Notes: a model not told the origin generated them from the letters alone. Shown: positions 1 to 8,901, counted from the first letter of the stretch. The stretch: 64,000 nucleotides of DNA from Halomonas sp. SpR8 (GCF_031010195.1 NZ_JAUAMC010000003.1:496001-560000); one strand, 5' to 3'. Made by a program: numbers and translations.

Positions 1-204
1 CAGGTTGACCACCACCGCTCGCTGTTCAAACAGGACGCTGTACGCACCCCGTTGATGTCGCCAGGCTAAGCGCCAGTACCCTTGAGGCGGCGATACGCTG
101 CCGTTTTCTCCCGAGACCGCTTGGGTAGCATAAGAGAAAGGCATGGCAGCAGATTTACCCGTTGAGCCCGTCATTGATGAAGAAGGCCTTGATACGCTTT
201 TCAT
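1..204 (-). CDS. Iron ABC transporter permease, FecCD family (N-terminal part, cut by window edge)
   Basis: An open frame of 68 codons runs from an ATG at 204 to the window edge without a stop. The product starts with a Ser/Thr-rich stretch and then reads YWRLAWRHQRG and a hydrophobic beginning, the pattern seen just before the first membrane helix of FecCD-type permeases. It starts only 8 bases after the stop of the preceding FecCD permease gene, so it is most likely the second permease subunit of the same importer. The rest lies outside the window, so the family call rests mainly on context and a short N-terminus. Confidence 0.7.
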   Translation of the reverse strand, partial: MKSVSRPSSSMTGSTGKSAAMPFSYATQAVSGENGSVSPPQGYWRLAWRHQRGAYSVLFEQRAVVVNL

Positions 205-212
205 AAACCCAC

Positions 213-1241
213 TCATAACATCGGTAAGCGGCGCGCACGTACAACCGCTACTAAAACGGGGGCGCCACATAACGCCGTGAGCACGCCCAGGGGTAGTTCT
301 GAAGGCGCCACCACTACGCGGGAGATGATATCGGCGGCGAGTACCATCAACGGCCCGATGGGCAGGCAAAACAGCAGCGTGCGGCGAATATCCGGCCCTG
401 CGAACGCACGAGCCACAAACGGCACCACCAAGCCAACAAAAGCAATTGGCCCGGCGATAGCGGTGGCAGCACCCACCAGCAATGCCACACAGGCCACGAC
501 CAACCAACGGATAAGGTTGGGGTGGTGGCCTAAACCAGAAGCAACTCTCTCGCCTAACGCCAGCGCGGCTAATGGCCGGGCGATCAGCGCCACAACAACC
601 GATGCCACCAGCATACTCGGCAACACAGCGAACAAGTCGTTTAAGCGGCGGCCAGCCACGCTGCCAATGACCCAGAAACGAATTTCGTCAGCGGCACGCT
701 GGTCGTAAAGCAGCAGCAACGAAGTTAATGATGCCAGCAGACCCGAAAACGCTGCTCCAGCGAGCACGAGCCGGATAGGGTCGTTACCCACACCGCGAAA
801 GCGCGCCACGCTTAAGACGCACACACAGCCCACCAAGGCACCGAGCTGCGCGACTGAAATACGCAGAGTGGCGGCGCTGGCACCCAGCACCAGGGCCAGC
901 GCCACGGCAAACGCCGCCCCCGCGCTAACCCCTAGCAAGCCTGGTTCGGCCAGGGGATTGCGGGCCACCGCTTGCAGCAGCGCCCCGGCAACGCCTAATG
1001 CCATGCCTACCGCAATGCCGATTAAAGTACGCGGGGCGCGCAGTTCCCAGACGATAAAACTCGCCTCACTATCATGGGCGCCGCCTAGTAGCGCCAATAC
1101 CCGCAGTGGGCCGACACTCCCTGCGCCAATCAATAAACTAACGCCACTCACCGCCACAAGGGCGGTGAGTAGTAGCATCATTAACGTACGAGGGCTGGAA
1201 CGCCTGGTGACACTAGGCGTTGCAAAACGAGGAACCGTCAC
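213..1241 (-). CDS. Iron-siderophore ABC transporter permease, FecCD family
   Basis: A 342-aa polytopic inner-membrane protein with about nine to ten hydrophobic segments. It carries FecCD/BtuC family signatures: an ALLQAVARNPLAEP block followed by LGVSAGAAFA near residues 88-112, and IAGPIAFVGLVVPF near residue 265, the region that contacts the ATPase. It would form one half of the channel that moves ferric siderophore into the cytoplasm. The start is a GTG at 1241 overlapping the stop of the upstream binding-protein gene by four bases (GTGA), so translation is probably coupled. No ATPase gene is visible in the window; it may lie beyond the left edge. Confidence 0.93.
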   Translation of the reverse strand: MTVPRFATPSVTRRSSPRTLMMLLLTALVAVSGVSLLIGAGSVGPLRVLALLGGAHDSEASFIVWELRAPRTLIGIAVGMALGVAGALLQAVARNPLAEPGLLGVSAGAAFAVALALVLGASAATLRISVAQLGALVGCVCVLSVARFRGVGNDPIRLVLAGAAFSGLLASLTSLLLLYDQRAADEIRFWVIGSVAGRRLNDLFAVLPSMLVASVVVALIARPLAALALGERVASGLGHHPNLIRWLVVACVALLVGAATAIAGPIAFVGLVVPFVARAFAGPDIRRTLLFCLPIGPLMVLAADIISRVVVAPSELPLGVLTALCGAPVLVAVVRARRLPML

Positions 1242-2194
1242 GGCAACAGCGCCGCCTCTATATCATCAAGAATCGCTTGGGCGGCCAGCGGGCCATTGGC
1301 ACTACTCCACAGTTGGCCATTCACTGGCACCACCTGCTCTTGCTGAACCACATTGAGGCGAGTGAAAGCAGGGCTTTGTTTAGCGGCGTCCAAGGCCTGC
1401 TGACCATCTTCGTTGAGGGTGGCCAGGAAAAGCCAGTCACCGTCTATCTCAGCAAGGTTTTCCAGGCTGAGCACATCGCTGTGTACGCCGCGCTCACCGA
1501 TCAGATCCGCACCTTGCACATCCAGGCCAACCCGCTCCAGCAGACCCGTGGCAATCAGGTTTTCCGACATTACCATCGGGCCACCCGGCATCCAGCGGAC
1601 TAAAAAGGCGCTGCCGCTGACGTCGGCATTGGCTAGCGCTTCAGCCAGTTCTGCTGTGCGTTGATCTACCGAGGCAATGGCGTCTTCAATGGCTTCTTCA
1701 CGGTTTAACGCTTGACCGTAAAGACGCGCTTCAGCCTCCCAGTTATCCGGAGCAAGTTTCTGAGTGTGAGGCACGATGGTAGGCGCAATGCGTGACAGCA
1801 GTTGATACTGTTCGTCCGAGAGCTTAGCCGGTGCCAGAATCAGATCAGGCTCCTGCGCCAGCACGGCTTCAATATTAATCTCGCGAACCACGCCCATAAT
1901 CGCAGGACGTTCTTCACCTAAATGCGCTTCCACATACTCAGCCACATTATCGCCACCCCGAGTGGTCACCGCGCCCAGAGGCGTAATACCGGCGGCAAGA
2001 GCGGCATCTAGCGCGCCTTCGTATAGGGTCACGACACGCTCAGGTGTCCCCTCCACGTCTACGTCGCCAAACGCGGTATCCAGCGTGCGTGCTTGAGCAG
2101 CACCTGCTATCAATGAACTGAGAAGCGCGGCAACCACACCTTTACGCAAAGAAGTGCCTAGCATGGCGTGGATCGATTTCGTTGTGACCAGCAT
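1238..2194 (-). CDS. Iron-siderophore ABC transporter substrate-binding protein
   Basis: A periplasmic binding protein (318 aa from the chosen start) of the FecB/FepB class: RVVTLYEGALDAALAAG near the mature N-terminus, then 'PDLILAPAKLS' and the long-helix two-lobe layout of this family. Residues 1-35 look like a Sec signal peptide with AAQA before the cleavage point. The ATG at 2194 is preferred over one 60 bases upstream because it has GAGAGAA close before it and gives a normal signal peptide. It is first in the operon and faces a divergent TonB receptor gene, so it probably accepts the ligand that receptor brings in. The exact siderophore cannot be read from the sequence. Confidence 0.9.
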   Translation of the reverse strand: MLVTTKSIHAMLGTSLRKGVVAALLSSLIAGAAQARTLDTAFGDVDVEGTPERVVTLYEGALDAALAAGITPLGAVTTRGGDNVAEYVEAHLGEERPAIMGVVREINIEAVLAQEPDLILAPAKLSDEQYQLLSRIAPTIVPHTQKLAPDNWEAEARLYGQALNREEAIEDAIASVDQRTAELAEALANADVSGSAFLVRWMPGGPMVMSENLIATGLLERVGLDVQGADLIGERGVHSDVLSLENLAEIDGDWLFLATLNEDGQQALDAAKQSPAFTRLNVVQQEQVVPVNGQLWSSANGPLAAQAILDDIEAALLP

Positions 2195-2226
2195 ATATTT
2201 CTCTCGGCGCGGTAAATTCAAAGAGA

Positions 2227-2241
2227 TAGTAACGATTCTCA
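2227..2241 (-). promoter_or_regulatory. Putative Fur box upstream of the siderophore ABC operon
   Basis: On the minus strand this reads TGAGAATCGTTACTA, close to the 7-1-7 Fur pattern TGA(t/g)AATnATTnTCA: the left half matches well, the right half only partly. It sits about 33 bases upstream of the binding-protein start. The call rests on this match plus the iron-uptake context. Confidence 0.4.
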
Positions 2242-2256
2242 AAAACACTTGCACTA

Positions 2257-2272
2257 CTATTCCTTGGAATAG
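2257..2272. promoter_or_regulatory. Perfect 7-bp inverted repeat in the divergent iron-uptake promoter region
   Basis: CTATTCC-TT-GGAATAG is a perfect inverted repeat with a 2-base spacer between the divergent binding-protein and TonB-receptor genes. It does not resemble a Fur box. It could be an operator for another regulator or chance; no protein can be assigned. Confidence 0.3.
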
Positions 2273-2403
2273 CGTGTTCCACTTTATGCAACCCTAACAC
2301 CACACCCTACGCCACGCTTCTGTTTCAGTTTACGCAACGTAACGTTCCTTAATTATCCCCTCGCGTTTGGGAACTTTTCTTTTTAGACTCCCGCCTCTAT
2401 TTA

Positions 2404-2434
2404 ACAATCAATATCATTAGCTAATAATTATCGT
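2404..2434 (+). promoter_or_regulatory. Putative overlapping Fur boxes upstream of TonB receptor
   Basis: This A/T-rich stretch, 17-47 bases before the receptor start, contains two overlapping matches to the Fur pattern TGATAATnATTATCA on the minus strand (TGATATTGATTGTTA and CGATAATTATTAGCT). Both are imperfect. Position between promoter and start codon suits iron repression. Confidence 0.5.
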
Positions 2435-2450
2435 CACCGAGAGGAATGAC

Positions 2451-4604
2451 ATGCCACGCTTTACACGCTCTGTTCTCGCTAGCGCCGTTACGCTAGCTAT
2501 TTCTGCAGGCGCCGCCTCCGCCCAAGAAAATCAGCAATTGGACAACATCGTTGTCTCAGCCAGCGGGTTTGAGCAGGCAATGGTCGACGCGCCTGCCAGT
2601 ATCTCGGTGATCTCTCGTGAAGAGTTGGAACGTACGCGGGTGACAAGCATCGCCGACGCACTGCGTAACGTTGAAGGGATCGATGTGGGTGGCGAGGTGG
2701 GCAAAACCGGCGGGCGTAACATTAGTATCCGTGGCATGCCCAGCGACTATACGCTGATCCTGATCGATGGCCGCCGCCAAAATGCGGCGGGCAGCGTCAC
2801 CCCCAATGGCTTTGGCGAAACCTCCACCAGCTTCTTTCCGCCTATTTCCAGCATTGAGCGTATTGAGGTGATTCGTGGGCCGATGTCGACGCTATATGGC
2901 TCTGATGCCATGGGCGGTGTCATCAATATTATTACCCGCCGGGTGGGCCGTGAGTGGACAGGCTCTGTTGGGGTCGAAAACACCTTTAACGAGGATCGCG
3001 ATTTTGGCGATCGTCGCGAGATCAACCTCTACACCAGTGGCCCGCTGATTGAAGATACCCTGGGCATTCAACTGCGTGGGCGGATTTATGAGCGCGACGC
3101 TTCCGAGCTTACCTATACCGACAACAACGGCGACCCGATTGAAGTCGACCAGCGCGGCCCCAGCCCAGTGGAAGGCGATACTTACAGCCTGGGTGGCAAG
3201 CTAACCTGGACACCCACTGAAAGCCATGACCTGTGGCTTGACGGTGAAGTCAGCCGCCAGCGCTACGACAACGATGAGTGCCAACTAGGCACCCTGGATG
3301 GCCGCACCCGTAGCTGTGCACCCGACCCCGGCAGCGCTACCGGCTATTCGGACGAACTCCGTTTTGAGCGCGAGCAAATCGCCGTTGGCCATACCGGACG
3401 CTTTGCCTCGGGCACCTTGGAATCGAGCCTGATGCGAAACACCACCGAAACCAAGGGTCGCACGATCCCTGGCGATATGGGCGTCGCTTATGAGGGCTTC
3501 CCTGGCATTGTCGGCGGAGCCCCGCGAGAGTTGGAAACCACCAATACCGTGCTCGACAGCAAATTCATCATGCCGTTAGACAATCATATCGCCACCGTGG
3601 GAATGCAGTGGTGGGATGCAGAGCTTGACGATGGCTTGGCCGGTGAGACCTTTGAGCAGACCACCTGGTCGCTGTTTGCCGAAGATGAGTGGCTGCTGCG
3701 CGACGATTTAGCGCTAACCCTGGGCGGTCGCTACGATCACCATGACGCCTTTGGCAGCCAGTTTAGCCCGCGCGGCTACTTGGTGTGGAATACGACGCCC
3801 AACTGGACATTAAAAGGTGGCGTAAGCCGTGGCTACAAAACGCCGTCGCTTAATGATCTACATGACGGCATTAACGGTGTGACGGGCCAGGGCACGATAC
3901 TGACTATTGGTAACCCCGGTCTTGAGCCTGAAACCAGCACCAGCAGCGAGATCGGCGCCCATTACGATAACCAACAAGGCTTCACTGCCAGCGCCACGCT
4001 GTTCCACAACCAGTTTGACGACAAGATTGCCAGCGGCAGCGATATTCTGGTGGAAAACGACCCGCTGATTCCTGACGGCCTGTACAGCCAACAGGTCAAC
4101 GTCGACGAGGCGATTACCCAGGGAATTGAACTTTCCACCAGCTATCAGTTCGCGCCCGATTGGCGCGTCAACGCTAACTACACCTATACCGATAGCGAGC
4201 AGAAGAGTGGCGATAACAAGGGCGAGCCGCTGACCGACACCCCGGAACACGCCATTAACGCCACCCTGCGCTGGCAGGCAACGGCAAAGCTGGATACCTG
4301 GCTCTCAGCAGAGTACCGCAGCGAGCGCTACCGCAACCGCGAGAGCGTGCGCGGCGCGCCCTCGTTTGATGACCTGGGCGACTTTAAAGCCTACTCACTG
4401 TTTCACTTGGGCGGTAATTACGCGGTCACCGATCAGCTTAATCTGAGCGCGACTATCTACAACCTGTTTGACAAAGATTTTGTCGACTACCAAGGGTACG
4501 AATCTCGCAACCGTGATGGCGACCTAGTCACCAGCTATGGCAACCGCTACGCCAATAGCGAAGAGGGTCGCCGCCTGTGGCTCTCCGCCCGCTACGAGTT
4601 CTAA
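2451..4604 (+). CDS. TonB-dependent outer-membrane siderophore receptor
   Basis: A 717-aa outer-membrane receptor. Residues 1-24 are a signal peptide (GAASA before Q25). A TonB box (DNIVVSAS) lies near residue 31, a plug domain follows with ISIRGMPSDYTLILIDG and RIEVIRGPMSTLYGSDAMGGVINI, then a 22-strand type barrel ending in WLSARYEF with a C-terminal Phe. A Cys pair (near 280 and 292) lies in an extracellular-loop-like region, as in FepA-type receptors. It diverges from the ABC importer operon, has Fur-like sites upstream, and is followed by a terminator. It is a clear paralogue of the receptor at 4786-6744. The actual ligand (catecholate or other) is not determined. Confidence 0.95.
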   Translation: MPRFTRSVLASAVTLAISAGAASAQENQQLDNIVVSASGFEQAMVDAPASISVISREELERTRVTSIADALRNVEGIDVGGEVGKTGGRNISIRGMPSDYTLILIDGRRQNAAGSVTPNGFGETSTSFFPPISSIERIEVIRGPMSTLYGSDAMGGVINIITRRVGREWTGSVGVENTFNEDRDFGDRREINLYTSGPLIEDTLGIQLRGRIYERDASELTYTDNNGDPIEVDQRGPSPVEGDTYSLGGKLTWTPTESHDLWLDGEVSRQRYDNDECQLGTLDGRTRSCAPDPGSATGYSDELRFEREQIAVGHTGRFASGTLESSLMRNTTETKGRTIPGDMGVAYEGFPGIVGGAPRELETTNTVLDSKFIMPLDNHIATVGMQWWDAELDDGLAGETFEQTTWSLFAEDEWLLRDDLALTLGGRYDHHDAFGSQFSPRGYLVWNTTPNWTLKGGVSRGYKTPSLNDLHDGINGVTGQGTILTIGNPGLEPETSTSSEIGAHYDNQQGFTASATLFHNQFDDKIASGSDILVENDPLIPDGLYSQQVNVDEAITQGIELSTSYQFAPDWRVNANYTYTDSEQKSGDNKGEPLTDTPEHAINATLRWQATAKLDTWLSAEYRSERYRNRESVRGAPSFDDLGDFKAYSLFHLGGNYAVTDQLNLSATIYNLFDKDFVDYQGYESRNRDGDLVTSYGNRYANSEEGRRLWLSARYEF

Positions 4605-4623
4605 TCGGTTTCAGCTCGCTACT

Positions 4624-4649
4624 GTTTCGATGTTCTGTTTCGATGTTCT
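4624..4649. repeat. 13-bp perfect tandem duplication
   Basis: GTTTCGATGTTCT occurs twice head to tail just after the receptor stop codon and before its terminator. One of several short intergenic tandem repeats in this window. Confidence 0.85.
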
Positions 4650-4655
4650 CTTTCT

Positions 4656-4683
4656 GCCCCGGCCATGCGCTGGGGCTTTTTTT
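4656..4683 (+). terminator. Rho-independent terminator of the first TonB receptor gene
   Basis: Stem GCCCCGGC / GCTGGGGC (one G-U pair) with a five-base loop, followed by seven T. It lies 52 bases after the receptor stop. Confidence 0.85.
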
Positions 4684-4723
4684 GTTTCCGCGTCCTGCCC
4701 CCTTCCCTTTTTCCTTAGCAGCG

Positions 4724-4752
4724 AAAAAAAGCGGCTATCGCTGGATAGCCGC
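4724..4752 (-). terminator. Rho-independent terminator of the second TonB receptor gene
   Basis: A perfect 9-bp stem GCGGCTATC / GATAGCCGC with loop GCTG; on the minus strand it is followed by seven T. It ends the receptor gene at 4786-6744, giving two opposed terminators between the convergent receptor genes. Confidence 0.9.
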
Positions 4753-4785
4753 TGCTGTGTTGCGTTTATAACAGGAAACTAGCGC

Positions 4786-6744
4786 TTAGAAGGCAACGTT
4801 GAGGCCTAACCAAACTCGACGGCCATCTTCTACATAGCCGTACTCGTCGTAGTTGATCGTTTCGTCGAACAGGTTGTAGATCCCCGCATTCAGTTGTGTC
4901 GTTTCATTTAGCTGGTAGCCAACGCCTGCATCTACAAAGGTGTAGGAAGGAGCCACAATATCACGGTTTGAAGGGCCGGTAGTCGGTTGGCTCTCTTCGC
5001 CACGGTAGGTGACTTTTGTCCATTGACTCAACTTGGCAGAGACTTGCCAATCTAACGAAGCGGATACCTGGTGCTTAGGCAGTTGTGTTAATGGCTCGCC
5101 TGCATACTCACCACTTTTTTGCTCGCTATCGGTATAGGTGTAGCTGGCCGTTAGAGCAACGGTATCAGTTAGCGGCGCAGCCACACTCGCCTCGACGCCC
5201 TGGGTCACCGCTTCATCAACGTTCACGCGATAGGTAGGATCGTTGCCATAATCGTTAGCGCCATCCGTACAGATATCGATGGGGCAAGCAATGCGGGTAA
5301 TTTTATCGTCAAAGTCGTTATGGAACAGCGTGACGCTGCCGCTCAAGCCAGTGTCGTTGGCATAAAGCAGAGCCAGCTCTTTATTGAGCGAGGTCTCTGG
5401 CTCAAGATCAGGATTGCCGTAGACATTGCCGCCACGACTGACCTGCCCCCAGTCGGGAGTGATCTCACGCAGGTTGGGCGCACGGTAGCCGGTCGAGACA
5501 CCGCCTTTCAACGTCCAGTCAGGCGTCATATTCCACACGCTGTAAAGGCGCGGGCTGAGGTGGCTGCCGTAGTTATCGTCGTCATCAATACGCAAACCGC
5601 CGGTCAGTGCCCAAGAATCGGTGAGCATCCACTCATCTTCTACAAAGAGGGCCCATTGACTGTTCTCAATTTCTTTGCGGTCGGATATTTTGTTCGTCGT
5701 AGTATCGTCAAGCGCCTCTTCCTCGTAGCTCGCGCCTACCGTCAGCATATGCATCCCTAGCGGGATGACCGCGCTGGTTTTAGCGGTGGTGTTGGTGATT
5801 TCAATATCCCGCGATTTGTTTTCGCTACTTTCACGCTGCAGATAGGTTTCGCTGGTGCCCCACTCGAAGCGACCACTATGGGTCACAGCGACATGCTGGT
5901 GGGTAAACTCATTAAAGCTATCGGAGCAGCCCCTGTGACAGCCCTCTGATGGCGCGGATTTACCCATTAGCGACTGCCGGTCTTGCTCCGTAATGCCGGC
6001 TTCAAGCGTAAAGTCGTGATGCTCCGTCGCCGCCAGGCTTAGCCGTGCTGTAAGACTTTGCAGGCTTTTATCTTCGTAGCCGTTAAGAATAGTGTCTTCG
6101 TCACGCTGAGAGGTGCGTCCGTATAGCTGAAGCCCTAAGCGGTCGCCTACCAGCGGGCCGCTGAGATAAAAGTTGGCCTGACGGCTATCGCCGGAGTCGC
6201 TGTTTTCCTGGAGCACGGTATCGAGTTGCACATTGCCGTGCCACTGCTGAGCCACCTTGCGGGTTATCACATTGATGACCCCGCCAATGGCGTCAGAGCC
6301 GTAGAGCGTCGACATCGGCCCACGCACTACTTCAATACGCTCAATAGCCTGTAGCGGCGGCAGCCAGTCTTGCTCAAATCCGGCATCGCCATTGGGCCGG
6401 GATTCTCGGGAATTCTGCGGGCGACCATCGACCAATATCAGCGTGTACTGGGAGGGCATGCCGCGAATTGAGATATCCTCGCCGTTATCCCCCGCGCCCC
6501 CACCAGTGACAATCACACCGGGCACATCGCGCAGCGCATCGATAACACTCTGATAGTGCCCCCGCTCTAACTCCTCGCGGGAAACCACGCTGATAGAGGC
6601 AGGCGCATTGGTAACCTTCTGCTCAAAACCTGACGCGGTTACCACCATATCGTCTAAGCGGGGTGTTTCTTGTGCCCATAGAGCGCTACTGGCAAGCGAA
6701 GAGATGGCGCTGGCCAACAGCGTACGGCGCAAACAGGGAGACAT
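4786..6744 (-). CDS. TonB-dependent outer-membrane receptor, paralogue of the 2451 receptor
   Basis: A 652-aa receptor. The ATG at 6744 is preferred over 6759 because AAGGA lies seven bases before it. Residues 1-24 are a signal peptide (ALWA before Q25), a TonB box region LDDMVVTASGFEQ follows, then a plug with ISIRGMPSQYTLILVDGR and VVRGPMSTLYGSDAIGGVINV, then a barrel ending in VWLGLNVAF. The first 80 mature residues and several barrel segments (TLKGGVS, YTYTDSEQKSG) closely match the neighbouring receptor, so the two come from a duplication and probably take up related ligands. The close Fur-box match upstream indicates iron control. Confidence 0.95.
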   Translation of the reverse strand: MSPCLRRTLLASAISSLASSALWAQETPRLDDMVVTASGFEQKVTNAPASISVVSREELERGHYQSVIDALRDVPGVIVTGGGAGDNGEDISIRGMPSQYTLILVDGRPQNSRESRPNGDAGFEQDWLPPLQAIERIEVVRGPMSTLYGSDAIGGVINVITRKVAQQWHGNVQLDTVLQENSDSGDSRQANFYLSGPLVGDRLGLQLYGRTSQRDEDTILNGYEDKSLQSLTARLSLAATEHHDFTLEAGITEQDRQSLMGKSAPSEGCHRGCSDSFNEFTHQHVAVTHSGRFEWGTSETYLQRESSENKSRDIEITNTTAKTSAVIPLGMHMLTVGASYEEEALDDTTTNKISDRKEIENSQWALFVEDEWMLTDSWALTGGLRIDDDDNYGSHLSPRLYSVWNMTPDWTLKGGVSTGYRAPNLREITPDWGQVSRGGNVYGNPDLEPETSLNKELALLYANDTGLSGSVTLFHNDFDDKITRIACPIDICTDGANDYGNDPTYRVNVDEAVTQGVEASVAAPLTDTVALTASYTYTDSEQKSGEYAGEPLTQLPKHQVSASLDWQVSAKLSQWTKVTYRGEESQPTTGPSNRDIVAPSYTFVDAGVGYQLNETTQLNAGIYNLFDETINYDEYGYVEDGRRVWLGLNVAF

Positions 6745-6796
6745 AACTTCGTCCTTCATAGTATGTAGGCAGTGTGGATGAGTATTCGCTCTATTA

Positions 6797-6815
6797 AATG
6801 CGAATTATTAGCATT
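6797..6815. promoter_or_regulatory. Fur box upstream of the second TonB receptor
   Basis: On the minus strand AATGCTAATAATTCGCATT matches the gammaproteobacterial 19-bp Fur consensus AATGATAATAATTATCATT at 16 of 19 positions. It is about 53 bases upstream of the receptor start and is the best Fur-site match seen in the window. Confidence 0.75.
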
Positions 6816-6851
6816 AATATTTTTACACACTCTTTGCACTCTTGGGTGAGA

Positions 6852-6870
6852 CGGTACGTTCAACATACCG
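6852..6870. promoter_or_regulatory. 19-bp near-perfect palindrome in the receptor/LysR divergent region
   Basis: CGGTACGTTCAACATACCG is symmetrical about a central C with one mismatched pair out of nine. It sits between the divergent receptor and LysR-type genes and is distinct from the Fur box. It is probably an operator, perhaps for the adjacent LysR regulator; this is inference from symmetry and position. Confidence 0.45.
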
Positions 6871-6948
6871 GAACACAAATGCCTATTATTTTTATTCGCA
6901 CCAAAAAATGGCACAATTCGCGCTCACCCTTTTCCCGTGGGCCTGACC

Positions 6949-7863
6949 ATGTATGACTTTGACGAACTGACCGCCTTTGCCGATGTGATGACCACGGGCA
7001 GTTTGACACGCAGCGCGCAAAAGCTCGGGCTAGCCAAATCGACCCTGAGTCGCCGCATCAGCCAGCTTGAAACCCGGCTTAACCAGCCGCTGCTGCGCCG
7101 CCAGGCCAACCGCTTAATTCCCACCGAGGCGGGGCTGCTGTTTCATAACTACTGCACCGAGCTTTTAGCGATGGCGGCTCATAGCCAGGAGGCACTGGCT
7201 GAACTGCGTGAGGAGATTAGCGGCGAAATTACCCTTGAAGTGCACGGCGCCCTGGCGCGCAGCTGGTTAGCCAGTGCGATTGATGCGTTCTTAAATCGCC
7301 ACCCTAAGGTAGAGCTAACGCTACACACCCGGGAAACACCGCCCACTAAAATGCATAGCAATAGCGTGCATGTCTGGCTTGGGCCCACTCACGAGTGCGG
7401 GCTAAATCAGGAGCGCTTGGGCCACCTATCCCGCGGACTTTATGCCAGCCCTCGCTATTTGGCCGCTGCTGGCACGCCCCACCATCCGAATGAGTTGAAC
7501 CAACACGCCTGGATCGACCTGCTGGGCACGGCCTCTGACGGCCTGCTGCTCACTCATTCAGAGCATGGTCAATACACCTTTAACCCACCCCATTCACGGC
7601 TGCGTGTGGATATCACTACGCTGCACATTGACGCCATTGCGCGCAGCCAGGGCATCGGCTTGCTTTCACACTGGTTAACCGCTAAACGAGAACAGCATCA
7701 CCCGGGAGAATTAATCAACTGCCTACCCGGCTGGGAGCCAGTGCCACTCCCTATCACGCTGCTCTATGCTTACGGCCACCAGACACGTCGCACCCACGCG
7801 CTACTAGAGTTTTTACGTAGCCAAGTACCCGCACCGTGGCGCACCTCACCCGCCACTGTGTAA
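6949..7863 (+). CDS. LysR-family transcriptional regulator
   Basis: A 304-aa protein with an N-terminal winged helix-turn-helix (residues 1-60: FDELTAFADVMTTGSLTRSAQKLG then STLSRRISQLE) and a C-terminal effector-binding domain of the periplasmic-binding fold. The ATG at 6949 is chosen because it begins just before the conserved LysR start; a GTG twelve bases upstream is possible and neither has a strong ribosome site. It is divergent from a TonB receptor and 79 bases upstream of a same-strand AEC transporter gene, so either could be its target. The inducer is unknown. Confidence 0.93.
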   Translation: MYDFDELTAFADVMTTGSLTRSAQKLGLAKSTLSRRISQLETRLNQPLLRRQANRLIPTEAGLLFHNYCTELLAMAAHSQEALAELREEISGEITLEVHGALARSWLASAIDAFLNRHPKVELTLHTRETPPTKMHSNSVHVWLGPTHECGLNQERLGHLSRGLYASPRYLAAAGTPHHPNELNQHAWIDLLGTASDGLLLTHSEHGQYTFNPPHSRLRVDITTLHIDAIARSQGIGLLSHWLTAKREQHHPGELINCLPGWEPVPLPITLLYAYGHQTRRTHALLEFLRSQVPAPWRTSPATV

Positions 7864-7894
7864 GTTAATTCGAGTGTTTACCTTGCCAGTTAGC

Positions 7895-7918
7895 CCGCTT
7901 ATTAACGACAATAAGCGG
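7895..7918 (+). other. Hairpin in LysR-AEC intergenic region
   Basis: Perfect 9-bp stem CCGCTTATT / AATAAGCGG with a six-base loop, 25 bases before the AEC transporter start and not followed by a T-run. It may influence translation or stability of the downstream message; not a normal terminator. Confidence 0.45.
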
Positions 7919-7942
7919 CTACCGATTAGCCAAGGACTGTAA

Positions 7943-8818
7943 ATGCTCGCCGAACTCTTTGCTGTCATGGCGCCCGTGCTGGCGGGTGCAGGGCTCGGCT
8001 ACTTGTGGGTACGCCTAGGCCACCCCTACCCGGTCGACTTCATTACCCGTTTGGTATTTAACATTGGTACGCCCTCGCTGGTATTGGCGTCGCTGGCGGG
8101 TGCCGATATTGATGCCACCACCTTTGGCCAGACGATGCTAGCCGCCGCGCTGGTCATTCTCACCATGGGGGCGGCTACCTTTGGAGTGGCGAAACTGCTG
8201 CGCCGCAGTTGGCGGGTACTGCTTGCGCCCATGATGTACCCCAACACCGGCAACATGGGCTTACCCGTGGTGCTTTACGCCTTTGGTAGTGCCGGGTTTG
8301 CCTACGGCATCACCGTGATGGTGACCGTCTCGCTGTTTCAGTTCACTTTAGGCGCGGTGCTTAATAGTCAGGGCAACCCGCTCAAAACCCTTGTAAAAAC
8401 GCCCACAGTTTACGCCATTGCCATTTCCATGGCGTTACTGTTGACAGACACTGCTCTGCCGCCCTGGTTGGCAAATACGGTGGACTTGATGTCCGGTTTC
8501 ACGGTACCGCTTATGCTCATTACCCTGGGCGTATCGCTAGCCAGCATCCAGGTGAAGAATCTGCGTTCAGGGCTTGGATTTAGCCTGGTGCGAGTGCCTC
8601 TCGCCGCTGTTGTCGCCTGGCTAATCGCTGGCTGGGTGGGACTTCCTCCTCTGGCGCAAAGCATTTTAGTGCTGCAAATGTGTATGCCGGTGGCGGTCTT
8701 CAATTATCTCTTTGCTCAGCGTGCCCAACGCGAACCCGTCTATGTTGCCAGTTTGGTCTTCTGCTCAACGTTGTTAGCGCTGTTTTACCTGCCCGTGCTA
8801 CTTGCCCTGCTCATATAA
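7943..8818 (+). CDS. AEC-family transporter (auxin efflux carrier superfamily)
   Basis: A 291-aa inner-membrane protein with about ten hydrophobic segments. The segment MMYPNTGNMGLPVVLYAFG near residues 98-116 is the conserved asparagine/glycine motif of the AEC family, and the C-terminal half has the mirrored VLQMCMPVAVFNY crossing. Family members in bacteria move small organic acids such as malate or malonate; the substrate here cannot be named. The start follows AAGGA eight bases upstream. It lies just downstream of a LysR gene, a usual arrangement for a regulator and its transporter. Confidence 0.92.
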   Translation: MLAELFAVMAPVLAGAGLGYLWVRLGHPYPVDFITRLVFNIGTPSLVLASLAGADIDATTFGQTMLAAALVILTMGAATFGVAKLLRRSWRVLLAPMMYPNTGNMGLPVVLYAFGSAGFAYGITVMVTVSLFQFTLGAVLNSQGNPLKTLVKTPTVYAIAISMALLLTDTALPPWLANTVDLMSGFTVPLMLITLGVSLASIQVKNLRSGLGFSLVRVPLAAVVAWLIAGWVGLPPLAQSILVLQMCMPVAVFNYLFAQRAQREPVYVASLVFCSTLLALFYLPVLLALLI

Positions 8819-8901
8819 TAGTTGAACCCCCGCGCGGCGATAGGGTCACTGCTAGACTACTGGCAAGGATGCCAATGATTAATTTCACCAGAGGGCGCGC
8901 T

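Noticed and set aside
277-708. Plus-strand ORF of 143 codons inside the FecCD permease gene
   Set aside because: Antisense shadow: Ala/Thr/Ser/Pro-rich composition typical of a reversed coding frame, no ribosome site, and the minus-strand frame is a clear permease.
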